Assembly: GCF_000808575.1 (NCBI RefSeq)
Contig: NZ_JWLW01000023.1
Coordinates: 1-64,000 of the forward strand
DNA length: 64,000 bases
Direction of reading: 5' to 3'
Source: Alteromonas marina
Lineage (GTDB): Bacteria; Pseudomonadota; Gammaproteobacteria; Enterobacterales; Alteromonadaceae
In this document: piece by piece, positions 13,552-25,896 of the stretch
How positions within the stretch are numbered: position 1 is the stretch's first letter
Layout: each line of letters starts with the position of its first letter
Translations under genes and position numbers: made by a program
Notes under the pieces: model-generated
Databases searched by the model: none
What the model saw: only the letters and a program-made list of their open reading frames with translations
What the model was told of the DNA's origin: nothing

Positions 13552-13582
13552 ACCTAGCCCTTACTCTGCTAGGTCTTTTTCT
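13552..13582 (+). terminator. Second terminator before oriC
   Basis: ACCTAGC (13552-13558) pairs with GCTAGGT (13568-13574), followed by CTTTTTCTT. Together with the preceding hairpin it would stop rightward transcription before the GATC-rich origin region. Confidence 0.75.
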
Positions 13583-14420
13583 TCATTAAACCTTATTGCA
13601 TGTTCCTGTTGTGCCAGGTAATAGCGAATCACTTAGCCTATTGATCACGCTTTTACCAAAACAATACGGTTTTAATTCATAGATACACTCAACGATCTCC
13701 TTCTGTTAAACAAATAACCATTCTTACAGACCGACTTCTTCCTTGTAAAAGTGACTGAATTTTGGTCATTTCCTATGTTTTTCTCCTGAAAAATGGGCTG
13801 TTTTGAAAAAATAATCTTGTCGTTCATAAAAACGTGCACTTTTTCTGAAGGTGTTGATAAATGCGATCGGGCGATCTAATCACAGCTTTTGGAAAAGATC
13901 TCCTCCACAATGTGATCACGCTATAACGCACGTATCTACACGATCTTTTGATCGCGATACATAAATAGCAAACATTTTATCCCCAGCTGGATCACATATT
14001 GATCACCCCTGTGGATAGGATCCTACAAACCACTGTGCATAAGCTTTGATCGAAAAAAGAATAACTTTTCAAACGATTCGGGGTGTGGATAAAAAGGCTA
14101 TTTATACACAAGTTTGAGGTAGGGTTATGGATCGGGGTTTCCCAATGTTATTGATCGCGTAACTTGATGATCTTTATGTGCTTTGATCGGTTACCCACAG
14201 ATCTTGATGATCCTAATAAAAGTAAAAATAAACAGATCTAAAAGAGATCTTAAGATCTTGTAATTCGATCACACCTTTTCAAAAACAGGTTTTGAGGAAA
14301 ATTTAATCATTTTCTTTATCCAATAAGTCAGATAAAATACGCGCCCTTTTTTCAGCAGTATCTGCGTGAGAAAAATTAGTTTTTAATCGGCTTATCGTAA
14401 GTTAATAGTGAGGTTTAACC
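13583..14420. other. oriC: Chromosomal origin of replication (oriC)
   Basis: A non-coding AT-rich region between the dnaC-like gene and mnmG. I count 22 GATC sites from 13643 to 14270, about 9 times chance. Consensus DnaA boxes are TGTGCATAA at 14034-14042, TGTGGATAA at 14084-14092 and TTATACACA at 14102-14110. Near matches are TTATCCCCA 13977-13985, TGTGGATAG 14010-14018 and TTACCCACA 14191-14199. On the minus strand two 13-mer-like repeats starting GATCT lie at 14226-14238 and 14237-14249, a probable unwinding element on the mnmG side as in E. coli. Confidence 0.92.
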
Positions 14421-16322
14421 ATGTTTTATGCTGAAGCATTTGATGTCATCGTTGTAGGTGGTGGACATGCAGGTACAGAAGCGGCACTTGCAGCTGCTCG
14501 CATGGGTGCAAATACGCTGTTGCTCACTCACAATATTGAAACGATAGGCCAGATGTCGTGTAACCCTGCAATTGGTGGGATCGGTAAAGGCCATCTTGTA
14601 AAAGAGATCGATGCGTTAGGCGGCGCAATGGCACTGGCTATCGACAAAGGCGGTATTCAGTTTAGAACATTGAATTCTTCTAAAGGCCCAGCTGTTCGTG
14701 CAACGCGTGCGCAAGCGGACCGTACGCTTTACAAAAACGCTATTCGAGACATTGTTGAAAATCAAGAAAACCTAACCTTGTTCCAACAAAGCGTTGACGA
14801 TCTGATTGTTGAAAACGATCAGGTATGCGGTGTTGTTACGCAAATGGGCTTGAAGTTTAAAGCCAAGTCAGTGGTACTGACAGTGGGGACTTTCCTTGGC
14901 GGAACCATACACATTGGTCTTGAAAACTATCGCGGCGGGCGTGCCGGCGATCCACCGTCTATTGCACTTGCAGATAGACTACGTGCCCTTCCGTTTCGTG
15001 TTGACCGTTTAAAAACTGGAACACCAGCAAGACTTGATGCGCGCTCGTTAGATTTTTCTGTAATGCAGCCTCAACCTGGTGACAATCCTACGCCGGTATT
15101 TTCTTTCATGGGCGATAGAAGCATGCACCCTACCCAGATCCCGTGCTATATCACCCACACTAACGAAAAAACCCACGATATCATTCGCGGGGGATTAGAT
15201 CGCTCACCCATGTTTACAGGGGTTATCGAAGGTATCGGGCCGCGCTATTGTCCAAGTATCGAAGATAAGATCACCCGTTTTGCAGACAAGACATCGCATC
15301 AAATTTTTGTTGAGCCAGAAGGTTTAAACAGCATTGAAGTTTATCCAAATGGTATTTCAACCAGTTTGCCATTTGACGTACAGATGAACCTTGTCCGCTC
15401 GATCAAAGGTTTTGAAAATGCGCACATTGTTCGCCCGGGTTATGCCATTGAATATGATTTCTTTGACCCACGCGATCTGAAACAAACACTGGAAACGAAG
15501 TTTATTCGAGGCTTGTTCTTTGCTGGCCAAATAAACGGTACCACTGGCTATGAAGAAGCGGGTGCGCAAGGGTTAGTAGCAGGCGCAAACGCAGCGCTAC
15601 AAGTTCAAGAAAAAGACCCGATGATTTTACGCCGCGATCAAGCATACATGGGCGTACTTATCGACGACTTGGCTACCATGGGTACGAAAGAGCCGTACCG
15701 CATGTTCACTAGCCGTGCAGAATACAGACTACTGCTTCGTGAAGACAATGCCGATAGCCGTTTAACCGCGATGGGCCGAGAGATTGGTCTTGTTGATGAT
15801 GCGCGCTGGGCGAAATTTAACGACAAGATGGAAGCGGTAGAAAGTGAACTGCAGCGTCTACGCGGTCAGTGGATCCACCCTGATCACGAAGCAACGCCGG
15901 AACTTAATACCATGCTGAAAAATCCGGTGAGTCGTGAACATTCTCTTGAAGAGCTGATCCGTCGACCTGAAATGACTTACGGTCAGTTAATGGAAATTGA
16001 AAGTGTTGGCCCAGGTATTGAAGATCCGATTGCTGCAGAGCAAGTGGAAATTCAAATTAAGTACGCCGGCTACATTGCCCGTCAAATGGATGAAATCGCG
16101 AAAACGCAGCGACACGAAAACACCCTCTTGCCGGTTGATATGGACTTCAGCAAGATTTCTGGCCTATCGAACGAGGTTGTAGCCAAGTTAACCGAAGCCA
16201 GACCGGAAACTATCGGTAAAGCATCGCGTATTTCGGGCATTACCCCGGCGGCCATCTCTTTACTGCTGGTTTACCTTAAAAAACACGGCATGTTGCGCAA
16301 GCAAGAGAAAATTAGCGCGTAA
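14421..16322 (+). CDS. mnmG: tRNA uridine-5-carboxymethylaminomethyl modification enzyme MnmG
   Basis: FAD-dependent partner of MnmE in wobble-uridine modification. It has 633 residues. The N-terminal dinucleotide-binding motif [21 protein letters not shown] begins near residue 10. Other family signatures are [42 protein letters not shown] and [25 protein letters not shown]. The conserved C-terminal helical domain binds MnmE. A GAGGT ribosome-binding site lies 7 nt before the start. It is the first gene reading away from oriC. Confidence 0.98.
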   Translation: MFYAEAFDVIVVGGGHAGTEAALAAARMGANTLLLTHNIETIGQMSCNPAIGGIGKGHLVKEIDALGGAMALAIDKGGIQFRTLNSSKGPAVRATRAQADRTLYKNAIRDIVENQENLTLFQQSVDDLIVENDQVCGVVTQMGLKFKAKSVVLTVGTFLGGTIHIGLENYRGGRAGDPPSIALADRLRALPFRVDRLKTGTPARLDARSLDFSVMQPQPGDNPTPVFSFMGDRSMHPTQIPCYITHTNEKTHDIIRGGLDRSPMFTGVIEGIGPRYCPSIEDKITRFADKTSHQIFVEPEGLNSIEVYPNGISTSLPFDVQMNLVRSIKGFENAHIVRPGYAIEYDFFDPRDLKQTLETKFIRGLFFAGQINGTTGYEEAGAQGLVAGANAALQVQEKDPMILRRDQAYMGVLIDDLATMGTKEPYRMFTSRAEYRLLLREDNADSRLTAMGREIGLVDDARWAKFNDKMEAVESELQRLRGQWIHPDHEATPELNTMLKNPVSREHSLEELIRRPEMTYGQLMEIESVGPGIEDPIAAEQVEIQIKYAGYIARQMDEIAKTQRHENTLLPVDMDFSKISGLSNEVVAKLTEARPETIGKASRISGITPAAISLLLVYLKKHGMLRKQEKISA

Positions 16323-16640
16323 AACACGCGCTTAACTCAACGCATTACTCGCAGCGCTTAGTTTTTCCTATTTATTCGCGTATTATGATAATCATAATCG
16401 CTTAAACTATGCGAAAACTAGAAAAACTCGGCGCTTTTCACACTGTCCCATTGCACCAATTTACATTCGTTGTGCGGCTTTGATTAATTTATGTGCCTTC
16501 TTCAAGCTTACTTGTATCGAGCATGAAGAGCTGCAATAACAAACGGCTGTAAATGAGCGGCAAATAACGTTTCGCCACGTGTGTTTATGGTATGGACTGT
16601 GTAGAGCAAAAAATATTAACGCGAACAGACAGATTTTTCG
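16323..16640. promoter_or_regulatory. mnmG-rsmG intergenic region
   Basis: A 318-bp gap in an otherwise tight gidA-gidB pair. A Fur-box-like palindrome lies at 16382-16398. No believable coding frame or clear terminator is seen. It probably holds a separate promoter for rsmG-parA-parB. Confidence 0.45.
16382..16398. promoter_or_regulatory. Fur-box-like palindrome upstream of rsmG
   Basis: ATTATGATAATCATAAT is a perfect odd-centred palindrome containing TGATAATCAT, the core of the 19-bp Fur consensus. About 16 of 19 positions match. Why iron would control rsmG-parAB is unclear, so function is uncertain. Confidence 0.4.
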
Positions 16641-17276
16641 ATGACGATACAGCAAGAATTGCACACCATTTTGGTGTCTGGACTTGATGCCCTTTCACTA
16701 GATTTAAGTAATAAGCAACAGCAGCAGTTAGTTGACTATGTGCTGCTTATGGACAAATGGAATAAGGCGTACAACCTGACTTCTGTGCGCGATCCTAAGC
16801 AAATGATGGTCAAACACATTCTAGACTCGCTGGCTATTGTGCCCTTTCTTGATGGTGACAATATCATTGATGTTGGTACGGGCCCTGGCCTTCCTGGTAT
16901 GCCGTTAGCTATCGCGTTTCCAGATAAATCATTCACATTGCTTGACTCATTGGGCAAGCGTGTACGGTTTATGACCCAATGTGTGCACACGCTCGGATTA
17001 ACTAACGTAACTCCTGTGCAAAGCCGCGTTGAAGAGCACAATGGCGATACGCCTTACGATATTGTGCTAAGCCGAGCTTTCGCTTCACTAAAAGATATGT
17101 TGCACTGGTGTCAGCATCTGGTAGATTCAGAAGGTCAATTTTTGGCGCTTAAAGGTCAGTTTCCACAAGATGAGATAGACGAAGTGAGTGATCACTTCCA
17201 TGTGAGCAAAACGGAAAACATCACTGTGCCAAATTTGGTAGGCGAACGACATCTGGTTTGGCTAAAAAAGAAATAG
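16641..17276 (+). CDS. rsmG: 16S rRNA (guanine(527)-N7)-methyltransferase RsmG
   Basis: SAM-dependent methyltransferase (GidB) acting on the 530 loop of 16S rRNA. It has 211 residues. The SAM motif [20 protein letters not shown] is near residue 75, preceded by [26 protein letters not shown], both diagnostic. It stands in the classical mnmG-rsmG-parA-parB order, 35 bp before parA. Confidence 0.97.
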   Translation: MTIQQELHTILVSGLDALSLDLSNKQQQQLVDYVLLMDKWNKAYNLTSVRDPKQMMVKHILDSLAIVPFLDGDNIIDVGTGPGLPGMPLAIAFPDKSFTLLDSLGKRVRFMTQCVHTLGLTNVTPVQSRVEEHNGDTPYDIVLSRAFASLKDMLHWCQHLVDSEGQFLALKGQFPQDEIDEVSDHFHVSKTENITVPNLVGERHLVWLKKK

Positions 17277-17311
17277 CCGGAAAATAGAAATAGACGAGAA
17301 CAGGATCAAAC

Positions 17312-18106
17312 GTGGCTAAGGTAATCGCGATCGCGAATCAAAAAGGTGGTGTTGGAAAGACAACCACTGCAGTTAACGTGGCAGCGTCAATGGCAGCAAC
17401 CAAACGTAAGGTGTTGCTCATTGATCTCGATCCACAAGGTAATGCGACCATGGGAAGCGGCGTTGATAAATACGACGTTGAATCTACGGCATTTGAATTG
17501 TTGATTGAAGAAAAGCCAATTAACGATGTTATCGTTAAAGCGACAAGCGGCAAGTATGACCTCATCGCGGCGAACGGTGACGTAACCGCGGCAGAAATTA
17601 AGCTGATGGAAATGTTTGCCCGTGAAGTAAGGCTTCGCAACGCGCTGAAGCCCGTTATGGATTACTACGATTTTGTCTTTATCGACTGCCCGCCTTCGCT
17701 AAACCAGTTAACGGTGAACGCCTTGGCGGCTGCCGATTCGGTAATGGTGCCTATGCAGTGTGAATATTATGCACTAGAAGGTCTTACTGCCCTGATGGAT
17801 ACCATTCAAAAGTTGGCGTCCGTGGTGAATCCAGAATTGAAGATTGAAGGCGTATTGCGTACTATGTACGACCCGCGCAACCGCCTTGCTAACGACGTTT
17901 CAGAACAGTTGAAGCGTCATTTTGGTGAGCAGGTTTATCGCACGGTTATTCCGCGCAATGTTCGCCTAGCTGAAGCACCGAGCTTCGGGACGCCAGCGAT
18001 GTACTATGATAAGTCATCTACAGGGGCTAAAGCCTACCTGGCACTGGCAGGCGAAATACTGCGTCGTAGGGATAAAACAACGCCTGCACAGGCAAAAGCA
18101 AGTTAA
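17312..18106 (+). CDS. parA: Chromosome partitioning ATPase ParA (Soj)
   Basis: Walker-type ATPase that moves the ParB-parS complexes of newly replicated origins. It is 264 residues with a deviant Walker A, NQKGGVGKTTTAVNVAAS, at about 8-22 and the Walker A' DLDPQGNAT near 40. FIDCPPSLNQLTVNAL follows near 125. No N-terminal DNA-binding extension is present, as in chromosomal Soj-type ParA. The start is GTG, and it lies 45 bp before parB. Confidence 0.96.
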   Translation: MAKVIAIANQKGGVGKTTTAVNVAASMAATKRKVLLIDLDPQGNATMGSGVDKYDVESTAFELLIEEKPINDVIVKATSGKYDLIAANGDVTAAEIKLMEMFAREVRLRNALKPVMDYYDFVFIDCPPSLNQLTVNALAAADSVMVPMQCEYYALEGLTALMDTIQKLASVVNPELKIEGVLRTMYDPRNRLANDVSEQLKRHFGEQVYRTVIPRNVRLAEAPSFGTPAMYYDKSSTGAKAYLALAGEILRRRDKTTPAQAKAS

Positions 18107-18151
18107 ACGACAATAAGCTGAACACTATCAGCACATGCCATAGAGGACACT

Positions 18152-19030
18152 ATGTCAGCACGTAAAAGAGGCCTTGGCCGCGGTTTAGATGCGCTACTCG
18201 CAACCAGCCAATCATCTGCTCAAAAAGAACAAGATGCCGCCGAGGTAAATTCAACTAACGGTGAGTTAAGCAAACTCCCTATTGAATACTTAGTGCCGGG
18301 CAAGTATCAGCCTCGTAAAGACATGTCATCTGAGGCATTAGAAGAATTGGCATCGTCCATTCGTGCGCAAGGTATTATTCAGCCTATCGTAGTGAGAAAA
18401 GTCGACGAGCACCGCTATGAAATCATTGCCGGTGAACGTCGCTGGCGAGCTTCACAACTGGCACAGCTAGACGAAGTGCCTTGTTTGGTCAAGAACGTGC
18501 CTGATGAAGCGGCAGTGGCCATCGCCCTTATCGAAAATATCCAGCGTGAAGATTTAAATGCCATGGAAGAGGCGCAAGCCCTCGACCGTTTAATGAATGA
18601 GTTCGCGCTTACCCATCAAGAAGTGGCCGAAGCGGTGGGCAAATCACGCACCACAGTGACAAACTTACTTCGCCTGAACAATTTGAACGACGACGTAAAA
18701 CTGTTAGTCGAGCATGGCGATATTGAAATGGGTCATGCTAGAGCGCTGTTAGCGCTAGAAGGTGAAACTCAGTCAGAAACTGCGCAAGTAGTATCGGGCA
18801 AAGGTCTTACCGTGCGCGATACGGAAAAGCTTGTTAAAAAGCTTTTGGAGCCAGCTAAACCTAAGCCTGAGAAGAAAGTTGATCCCGACGTGCAAAACCT
18901 TATGACACGACTTTCAGAAAATTTAGGCACCCCTGTGAGCATTGATCACAATGCGAAAGGCAAAGGTAAGCTGACGATTAGCTTTAGCGACCTTGAACAA
19001 TTAGATGGAATTATATCTAAAATTCAATAA
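18152..19030 (+). CDS. parB: Chromosome partitioning protein ParB (Spo0J)
   Basis: CTP-dependent parS-binding clamp protein of 292 residues. It begins MSARKRGLGRGLDALL, the typical ParB start that contacts ParA. The N-terminal ParB/Srx domain includes GKYQPRKDM and the nucleotide-binding GERRWRAS. It is followed by the helix-turn-helix (LTHQEVAEAVGKSRTTVTNLLRL) and a C-terminal dimerisation domain after a Pro/Lys linker. Likely targets are the two parS sites in recF, about 15 kb away on the other side of oriC. Confidence 0.97.
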   Translation: MSARKRGLGRGLDALLATSQSSAQKEQDAAEVNSTNGELSKLPIEYLVPGKYQPRKDMSSEALEELASSIRAQGIIQPIVVRKVDEHRYEIIAGERRWRASQLAQLDEVPCLVKNVPDEAAVAIALIENIQREDLNAMEEAQALDRLMNEFALTHQEVAEAVGKSRTTVTNLLRLNNLNDDVKLLVEHGDIEMGHARALLALEGETQSETAQVVSGKGLTVRDTEKLVKKLLEPAKPKPEKKVDPDVQNLMTRLSENLGTPVSIDHNAKGKGKLTISFSDLEQLDGIISKIQ

Positions 19031-19167
19031 CTTAAAATAAAATTAGTAGAGAAGCTCCCTTTGCCAACCCGCAATTGATACGCTGTTCGGTGCTAACACC
19101 GGACACTCTCCTTTCCGGTTATAGCAATAGAAAATTTTCAGAATAACTTTCAAAAAGCGTTGTACTG

Positions 19168-19195
19168 TTGAAAATTGTCGGTAAAACAGTATACT
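19168..19195 (+). promoter_or_regulatory. Probable promoter of the atp operon
   Basis: A -35-like TTGAAA (19168-19173), a 16-nt spacer and a -10-like TATACT (19190-19195) lie 21 bp before the atpI start. This would give a very short leader or leaderless atpI if used. Confidence 0.5.
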
Positions 19196-19215
19196 TCTGA
19201 CGCTTTTTGTAAGAC

Positions 19216-19623
19216 GTGAACAAGCTGCGAGTAAAAGTGACGAACAAGTTAGCAAAACGCGGGTTAGACCTCGCCAAGAAAGGGCTACTTTTTCAGGCTG
19301 TCACGGCCCTATTCGTTACCGCTTTCGCAGCTGCCGCAGGAGGAAGTCATTCCGCCATGTCGGCAGCGGCAGGTTCTTTAATTAGTATACTGCCTAACAG
19401 TGTTTTTATGGCTTTCGCGTTTCGCTACGCAGGTGCCAGTAAAAACGACCTTGTTGCACGGAGTTTTAGCCAAGGCTCAAAATTGAAGCTGGCACTGACA
19501 ATCATTTTATTTGTAATTGCTTTTAAAGGCTTAAATGCCACGCCATTAGAAATTTTTATGGCATTCGTGATTACAACCGCTAGCCACGGGCTAGCCATGT
19601 TTCATTACGGTACGAAAGAATAA
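19216..19623 (+). CDS. atpI: ATP synthase subunit I
   Basis: Small membrane protein of 135 residues at the head of the F1Fo operon, implicated in assembly of the c-ring. Four hydrophobic segments are visible (near 22-42, 48-68, 85-103 and 108-128), with the family-like ISILPNSVFMAFAFRYAG. The start is uncertain: GTG at 19216 or GTG at 19237, neither with a strong ribosome-binding site. Position directly before atpB supports the name. Confidence 0.85.
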   Translation: MNKLRVKVTNKLAKRGLDLAKKGLLFQAVTALFVTAFAAAAGGSHSAMSAAAGSLISILPNSVFMAFAFRYAGASKNDLVARSFSQGSKLKLALTIILFVIAFKGLNATPLEIFMAFVITTASHGLAMFHYGTKE

Positions 19624-19721
19624 AGACAGCGCGAGGCGTTGCAATAACTAAAACAACGTAATCGACCGATTGAGACAAAAGAACCAGTCACCAAATTTTT
19701 ACACTTTACAACTTGGGTTAA

Positions 19722-20558
<837 letters not shown>

Positions 20559-20567
20559 GCATTAACG

Positions 20568-20602
20568 GGTGTCGGTTTTGATTTTTAATCGACACCGTTT
20601 TT
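20568..20602 (+). terminator. Terminator-like hairpin between atpB and atpE
   Basis: GGTGTCG (20568-20574) pairs with CGACACC (20590-20596) around a 15-nt loop, followed by GTTTTTAC. It is inside the operon, so it may act as a partial terminator or as an mRNA processing/stability element setting the high c-subunit output. Confidence 0.55.
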
Positions 20603-20657
20603 ACAGAGTTTGACTTTTAAACATTAACTTTAAATTTAACTTAAATCGGAGACGTAA

Positions 20658-20879
<222 letters not shown>

Positions 20880-20924
20880 TTCTACTAAACACTTTTTTAG
20901 CGAACTTTAAGAGGAGGGGCGATT

Positions 20925-21395
20925 GTGAATTTTAACGCCACTTTTATTGGTCAATTAATCGCCTTCGCTGTGTTCGTGGTGTTCTGCATGAAATATGTAT
21001 GGCCTCCACTAATGGCAGCGATTGAAGAACGTCAGAAGAAGATTGCCGATGGGCTTGAAGCTTCTGAGCGTGCAGAGAAAGACCTAGAGCTTGCTCAAGC
21101 GAAAGCTACTGAGCAATTGAAAGATGCGAAAGCGCAAGCAGCTGAAATTATCGAGCAGGCTAAAAAGCGTGCCAACCAATTGGTTGACGAAGAAACGCAA
21201 AAAGGCCATGCGGAACGCGAAAAGATTATCGCTTCTGGTTATGCCGAGATTGAAGCTGAACGCAATCGTGCCAAAGAAGATTTGCGCAAGCAGGTTTCTG
21301 CACTTGCAGTAGCTGGCGCACAGCAAATCTTACAACGTGAAATCGATGCAAACGCACAAAACGACATTGTTGAAAAACTTGTCGCTGAGCTTTAA
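20925..21395 (+). CDS. atpF: ATP synthase subunit b
   Basis: Peripheral stalk subunit of 156 residues. It has an N-terminal membrane helix ([26 protein letters not shown]) followed by a long charged coiled coil rich in Ala, Glu, Lys and Gln. The start is GTG at 20925 preceded by an excellent GAGGAGGGG site. The next gene, atpH, starts 15 bp later. Confidence 0.97.
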   Translation: MNFNATFIGQLIAFAVFVVFCMKYVWPPLMAAIEERQKKIADGLEASERAEKDLELAQAKATEQLKDAKAQAAEIIEQAKKRANQLVDEETQKGHAEREKIIASGYAEIEAERNRAKEDLRKQVSALAVAGAQQILQREIDANAQNDIVEKLVAEL

Positions 21396-21409
21396 TAGGG
21401 AGATGAGCC

Positions 21410-21943
21410 ATGTCTGAATTGACAACCGTTGCTCGTCCTTATGCTAAAGCTGCTTTCGATTTTGCTGTCGAGAAAGACGCCGTTGCAAAATGGCAAGAAA
21501 TGTTAGCCTTTGCAGGCGCTGTAGCAGCGAACGATGACATGCACCAGCTTTTGTCTGGTGCGGTTGCCGCTGACACGCTTGCCGACATTTTTAACAATGT
21601 TTGTGGTGAGCAACTCGACGAACACGGCCAAAACCTAGTTAAGGTTTTGGCTGAAAATAAACGTTTAGCCGCGTTGCCTGAAATTTCTACTTTGTTTGAT
21701 GCATTTAAAGCAGATTACGACAAAGAAATAGAAGTGGACGTAACCTCAGCAACTACGCTGACCGATGCACAACAAAATGAGTTGGTTGCATCTTTGGAAA
21801 AACGTTTGGCACGTAAAGTGAAGCTTAATTGTAACGTGGACCCTGCCCTGATCGCTGGAATGGTAATTAATGCCGGCGATACAGTTATTGATGGTTCCGT
21901 AAAGTCGAAATTGAACCGTCTAGCAGACGCGTTGCAAGCATAA
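21410..21943 (+). CDS. atpH: ATP synthase subunit delta
   Basis: Stalk subunit joining F1 to b, 177 residues. It begins [21 protein letters not shown], the family hallmark, and its C-terminal part includes [22 protein letters not shown]. Tight spacing with atpF and atpA supports co-translation. Confidence 0.97.
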   Translation: MSELTTVARPYAKAAFDFAVEKDAVAKWQEMLAFAGAVAANDDMHQLLSGAVAADTLADIFNNVCGEQLDEHGQNLVKVLAENKRLAALPEISTLFDAFKADYDKEIEVDVTSATTLTDAQQNELVASLEKRLARKVKLNCNVDPALIAGMVINAGDTVIDGSVKSKLNRLADALQA

Positions 21944-21956
21944 CGGGGATAAGAGC

Positions 21957-23498
21957 ATGCAACTTAATTCCACTGAAATTGCTGAACTGATCAAGAAAAG
22001 AATTGAACAGTTCAATGTAAGCAGTGAAGCACGTAATGAAGGTACTATCGTCGCAGTAACAGACGGTATTATCCGCATTCACGGCCTTGCAGATGTAATG
22101 CAAGGTGAAATGATCGAGCTTCCTGGAAGCCGTTACGCAATTGCACTAAACCTTGAGCGAGACTCTGTAGGTGCAGTTGTTATGGGTCCTTATGCGGACC
22201 TTAAAGAAGGCGATAAAGTACAATCTACTGGTCGTATTCTTGAAGTACCAGTAGGTAATGCACTACTAGGTCGTGTTGTTAACACACTAGGTGAGCCTAT
22301 CGATGGTAAAGGCGCAATCGACGCTGCTGGTTTCGAGCCAGTTGAGAAAATTGCACCTGGCGTAATCGAGCGTCAATCGGTAGACCAGCCAGTACAAACT
22401 GGTTATAAGTCAGTTGACGCCATGATCCCAGTAGGTCGTGGTCAGCGTGAGCTTATCATCGGTGACCGTCAGTGTGGTAAAACAGCAATGGCTGTTGACG
22501 CTATCATCAACCAAAAAGGTACAGGCATTAAATGTGTGTACGTAGCGGTTGGTCAGAAAGCGTCTACTATCGCTAACGTAGTACGTAAACTAGAAGAGCA
22601 CGGTGCACTTGACCACACTATCGTGGTTGCAGCATCTGCATCTGAGTCTGCTGCGCTTCAATACTTAGCGCCTTACTCTGGTTGTACTATGGGTGAATTC
22701 TTCCGCGACCGCGGTGAAGACGCGCTAATCGTATATGATGATTTGTCTAAGCAAGCTGTTGCTTACCGTCAAATCTCACTACTACTTAAGCGTCCACCAG
22801 GCCGTGAAGCATACCCAGGTGACGTATTCTACCTTCACTCACGTCTACTAGAACGTGCTGCACGTGTAAACGAACAATACGTTGAGCGTTACACAAACGG
22901 CGAAGTGAAAGGTAAGACAGGTTCATTGACTGCGCTTCCAATTATCGAAACGCAAGCTGGTGACGTATCTGCATTCGTACCAACTAACGTAATCTCAATT
23001 ACCGACGGTCAGATCTTCCTAGAAACTGACTTGTTTAACGCAGGTATCCGTCCAGCGGTTAACGCTGGTATCTCGGTATCTCGTGTTGGTGGTGCTGCAC
23101 AGACTAAAATCATCAAGAAGTTGGGTGGCGGTATCCGTCTAGCCCTAGCTCAGTATCGTGAACTTGCGGCGTTCTCGCAGTTTGCTTCTGACCTTGATGA
23201 CGCAACTCGTGAGCAACTTGAGCACGGTGAGCGCGTAACTGAGCTAATGAAGCAGAAGCAGTACGCACCACTTTCAATTGCTGATATGGGTGTATCTCTG
23301 TTCGCGGTAGAAAAAGGTTTCCTTAAGGGTATCGAGCTTAACAAAATCCTAGATTTTGAAGCCGCTCTTCACTCTTACATGAACAGCGAACACGCTGACC
23401 TTATGAAGACTATCAACGAATCAGGTAACTACAACGACGAGATTGCCTCTAAGTTGAACGACGCTTTAACAACTTTTAAAGCGACACAAACTTGGTAA
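21957..23498 (+). CDS. atpA: ATP synthase subunit alpha
   Basis: Non-catalytic nucleotide-binding F1 subunit of 513 residues, the exact E. coli length. It begins [21 protein letters not shown]. The P-loop is GDRQCGKTA near residue 170, and the conserved [42 protein letters not shown] region is intact. No oddity seen. Confidence 0.98.
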   Translation: MQLNSTEIAELIKKRIEQFNVSSEARNEGTIVAVTDGIIRIHGLADVMQGEMIELPGSRYAIALNLERDSVGAVVMGPYADLKEGDKVQSTGRILEVPVGNALLGRVVNTLGEPIDGKGAIDAAGFEPVEKIAPGVIERQSVDQPVQTGYKSVDAMIPVGRGQRELIIGDRQCGKTAMAVDAIINQKGTGIKCVYVAVGQKASTIANVVRKLEEHGALDHTIVVAASASESAALQYLAPYSGCTMGEFFRDRGEDALIVYDDLSKQAVAYRQISLLLKRPPGREAYPGDVFYLHSRLLERAARVNEQYVERYTNGEVKGKTGSLTALPIIETQAGDVSAFVPTNVISITDGQIFLETDLFNAGIRPAVNAGISVSRVGGAAQTKIIKKLGGGIRLALAQYRELAAFSQFASDLDDATREQLEHGERVTELMKQKQYAPLSIADMGVSLFAVEKGFLKGIELNKILDFEAALHSYMNSEHADLMKTINESGNYNDEIASKLNDALTTFKATQTW

Positions 23499-23556
23499 TC
23501 AATGGTGCTGGTGTTTAACCACCAGCGCAATTCGTTGAGTAATCGGAGAGATAGTC

Positions 23557-24417
23557 ATGGCCAGCGGTAAAGAAATAAAAGGTAAGATTGGGAGTATCAA
23601 AAATACTCAGAAGATTACCAGTGCGATGGAAATGGTTGCTGCGTCTAAAATGAAAAAGGCGCAGGAACGTATGGCTTCTGGCCGTCCATATGCACAAAAT
23701 ATGCTTAAAGTGATTGGTCACATTGCAAACGGTAACCTTGAATATCGCCATCCTTATTTGGAAGAGCGTGAAGTCAAGCGAGTCGGTTACATTGTGATTT
23801 CCACTGACCGAGGCTTATGTGGTGGCTTGAACACCAATGAATTTAAGCTCGTCACTCAAGACGTCAAAAAATGGCGTGAACAAGGTGTAGAAGTGGATTT
23901 CGCTGCATTAGGTTCTAAGGCGTGCAGTTTCTTCAACCGCTTTGGTGGCAAGTTGCTTGCTGCTGAATCTGGTTTAGGTGACAAGCCGTCTGTGAGCGAT
24001 GTAGTGGGTGTTGTACGCGTTATGCTTAAAGCGTACGACGAAGGACAAATTGACCGAGTATTCTTGGTATTCAATGACTTCGTTAACACCATGACACAGA
24101 AACCTGTGATCAATCAGTTATTGCCTTTGCCAAAGTCAGAAGACGAAGAATATCAACATCGTTGGGACTACATCTACGAGCCAGATCCAAAAGAAATTTT
24201 GGAAGCACTAATGGTTCGTTACATTGAGTCTCAGGTGTATCAGGGTGTTGTAGAAAACGCGGCGTCAGAACAAGCTGCGCGAATGGTTGCCATGAAGGCA
24301 GCAACCGACAACGCCGGTAACCTCATTGATGAGTTACAACTGGTATATAACAAAGCGCGTCAGGCTGCAATCACACAAGAAATCAGTGAGATTGTGAGCG
24401 GTGCCGCAGCGGTGTAG
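23557..24417 (+). CDS. atpG: ATP synthase subunit gamma
   Basis: Central rotor shaft of F1, 286 residues. The N-terminal coiled coil ([33 protein letters not shown]) and C-terminal coiled coil ([44 protein letters not shown]) are typical. The Rossmann-like middle includes [13 protein letters not shown]. Confidence 0.98.
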   Translation: MASGKEIKGKIGSIKNTQKITSAMEMVAASKMKKAQERMASGRPYAQNMLKVIGHIANGNLEYRHPYLEEREVKRVGYIVISTDRGLCGGLNTNEFKLVTQDVKKWREQGVEVDFAALGSKACSFFNRFGGKLLAAESGLGDKPSVSDVVGVVRVMLKAYDEGQIDRVFLVFNDFVNTMTQKPVINQLLPLPKSEDEEYQHRWDYIYEPDPKEILEALMVRYIESQVYQGVVENAASEQAARMVAMKAATDNAGNLIDELQLVYNKARQAAITQEISEIVSGAAAV

Positions 24418-24438
24418 GCAAAGGTTTAAAAGAGATAA

Positions 24439-25836
<1,398 letters not shown>

Positions 25837-25842
25837 TGACAG

Positions 25843-25873
25843 GGCTAGCAGTTGCTAGCCTAGCATAATGCTA
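25843..25873 (+). other. Double hairpin between atpD and atpC
   Basis: GGCTAGC (25843-25849) pairs with GCTAGCC (25854-25860), followed directly by the palindrome TAGCATAATGCTA (25861-25873). No T-run follows, so this looks more like an mRNA processing or stability structure than a terminator. It lies within the 60-bp gap before atpC. Confidence 0.5.
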
Positions 25874-25896
25874 ACGTACCTAATCAGGAGGTTCAC

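Noticed and set aside
16572-16585. CACGTG at 16576-16581 as another parS
   Set aside because: The flanks do not form the TGTTNCACGTGAAACA palindrome.
16461-16664. Minus-strand frame of 67 residues in the mnmG-rsmG gap
   Set aside because: It overlaps the rsmG start, has biased composition and no ribosome-binding site.
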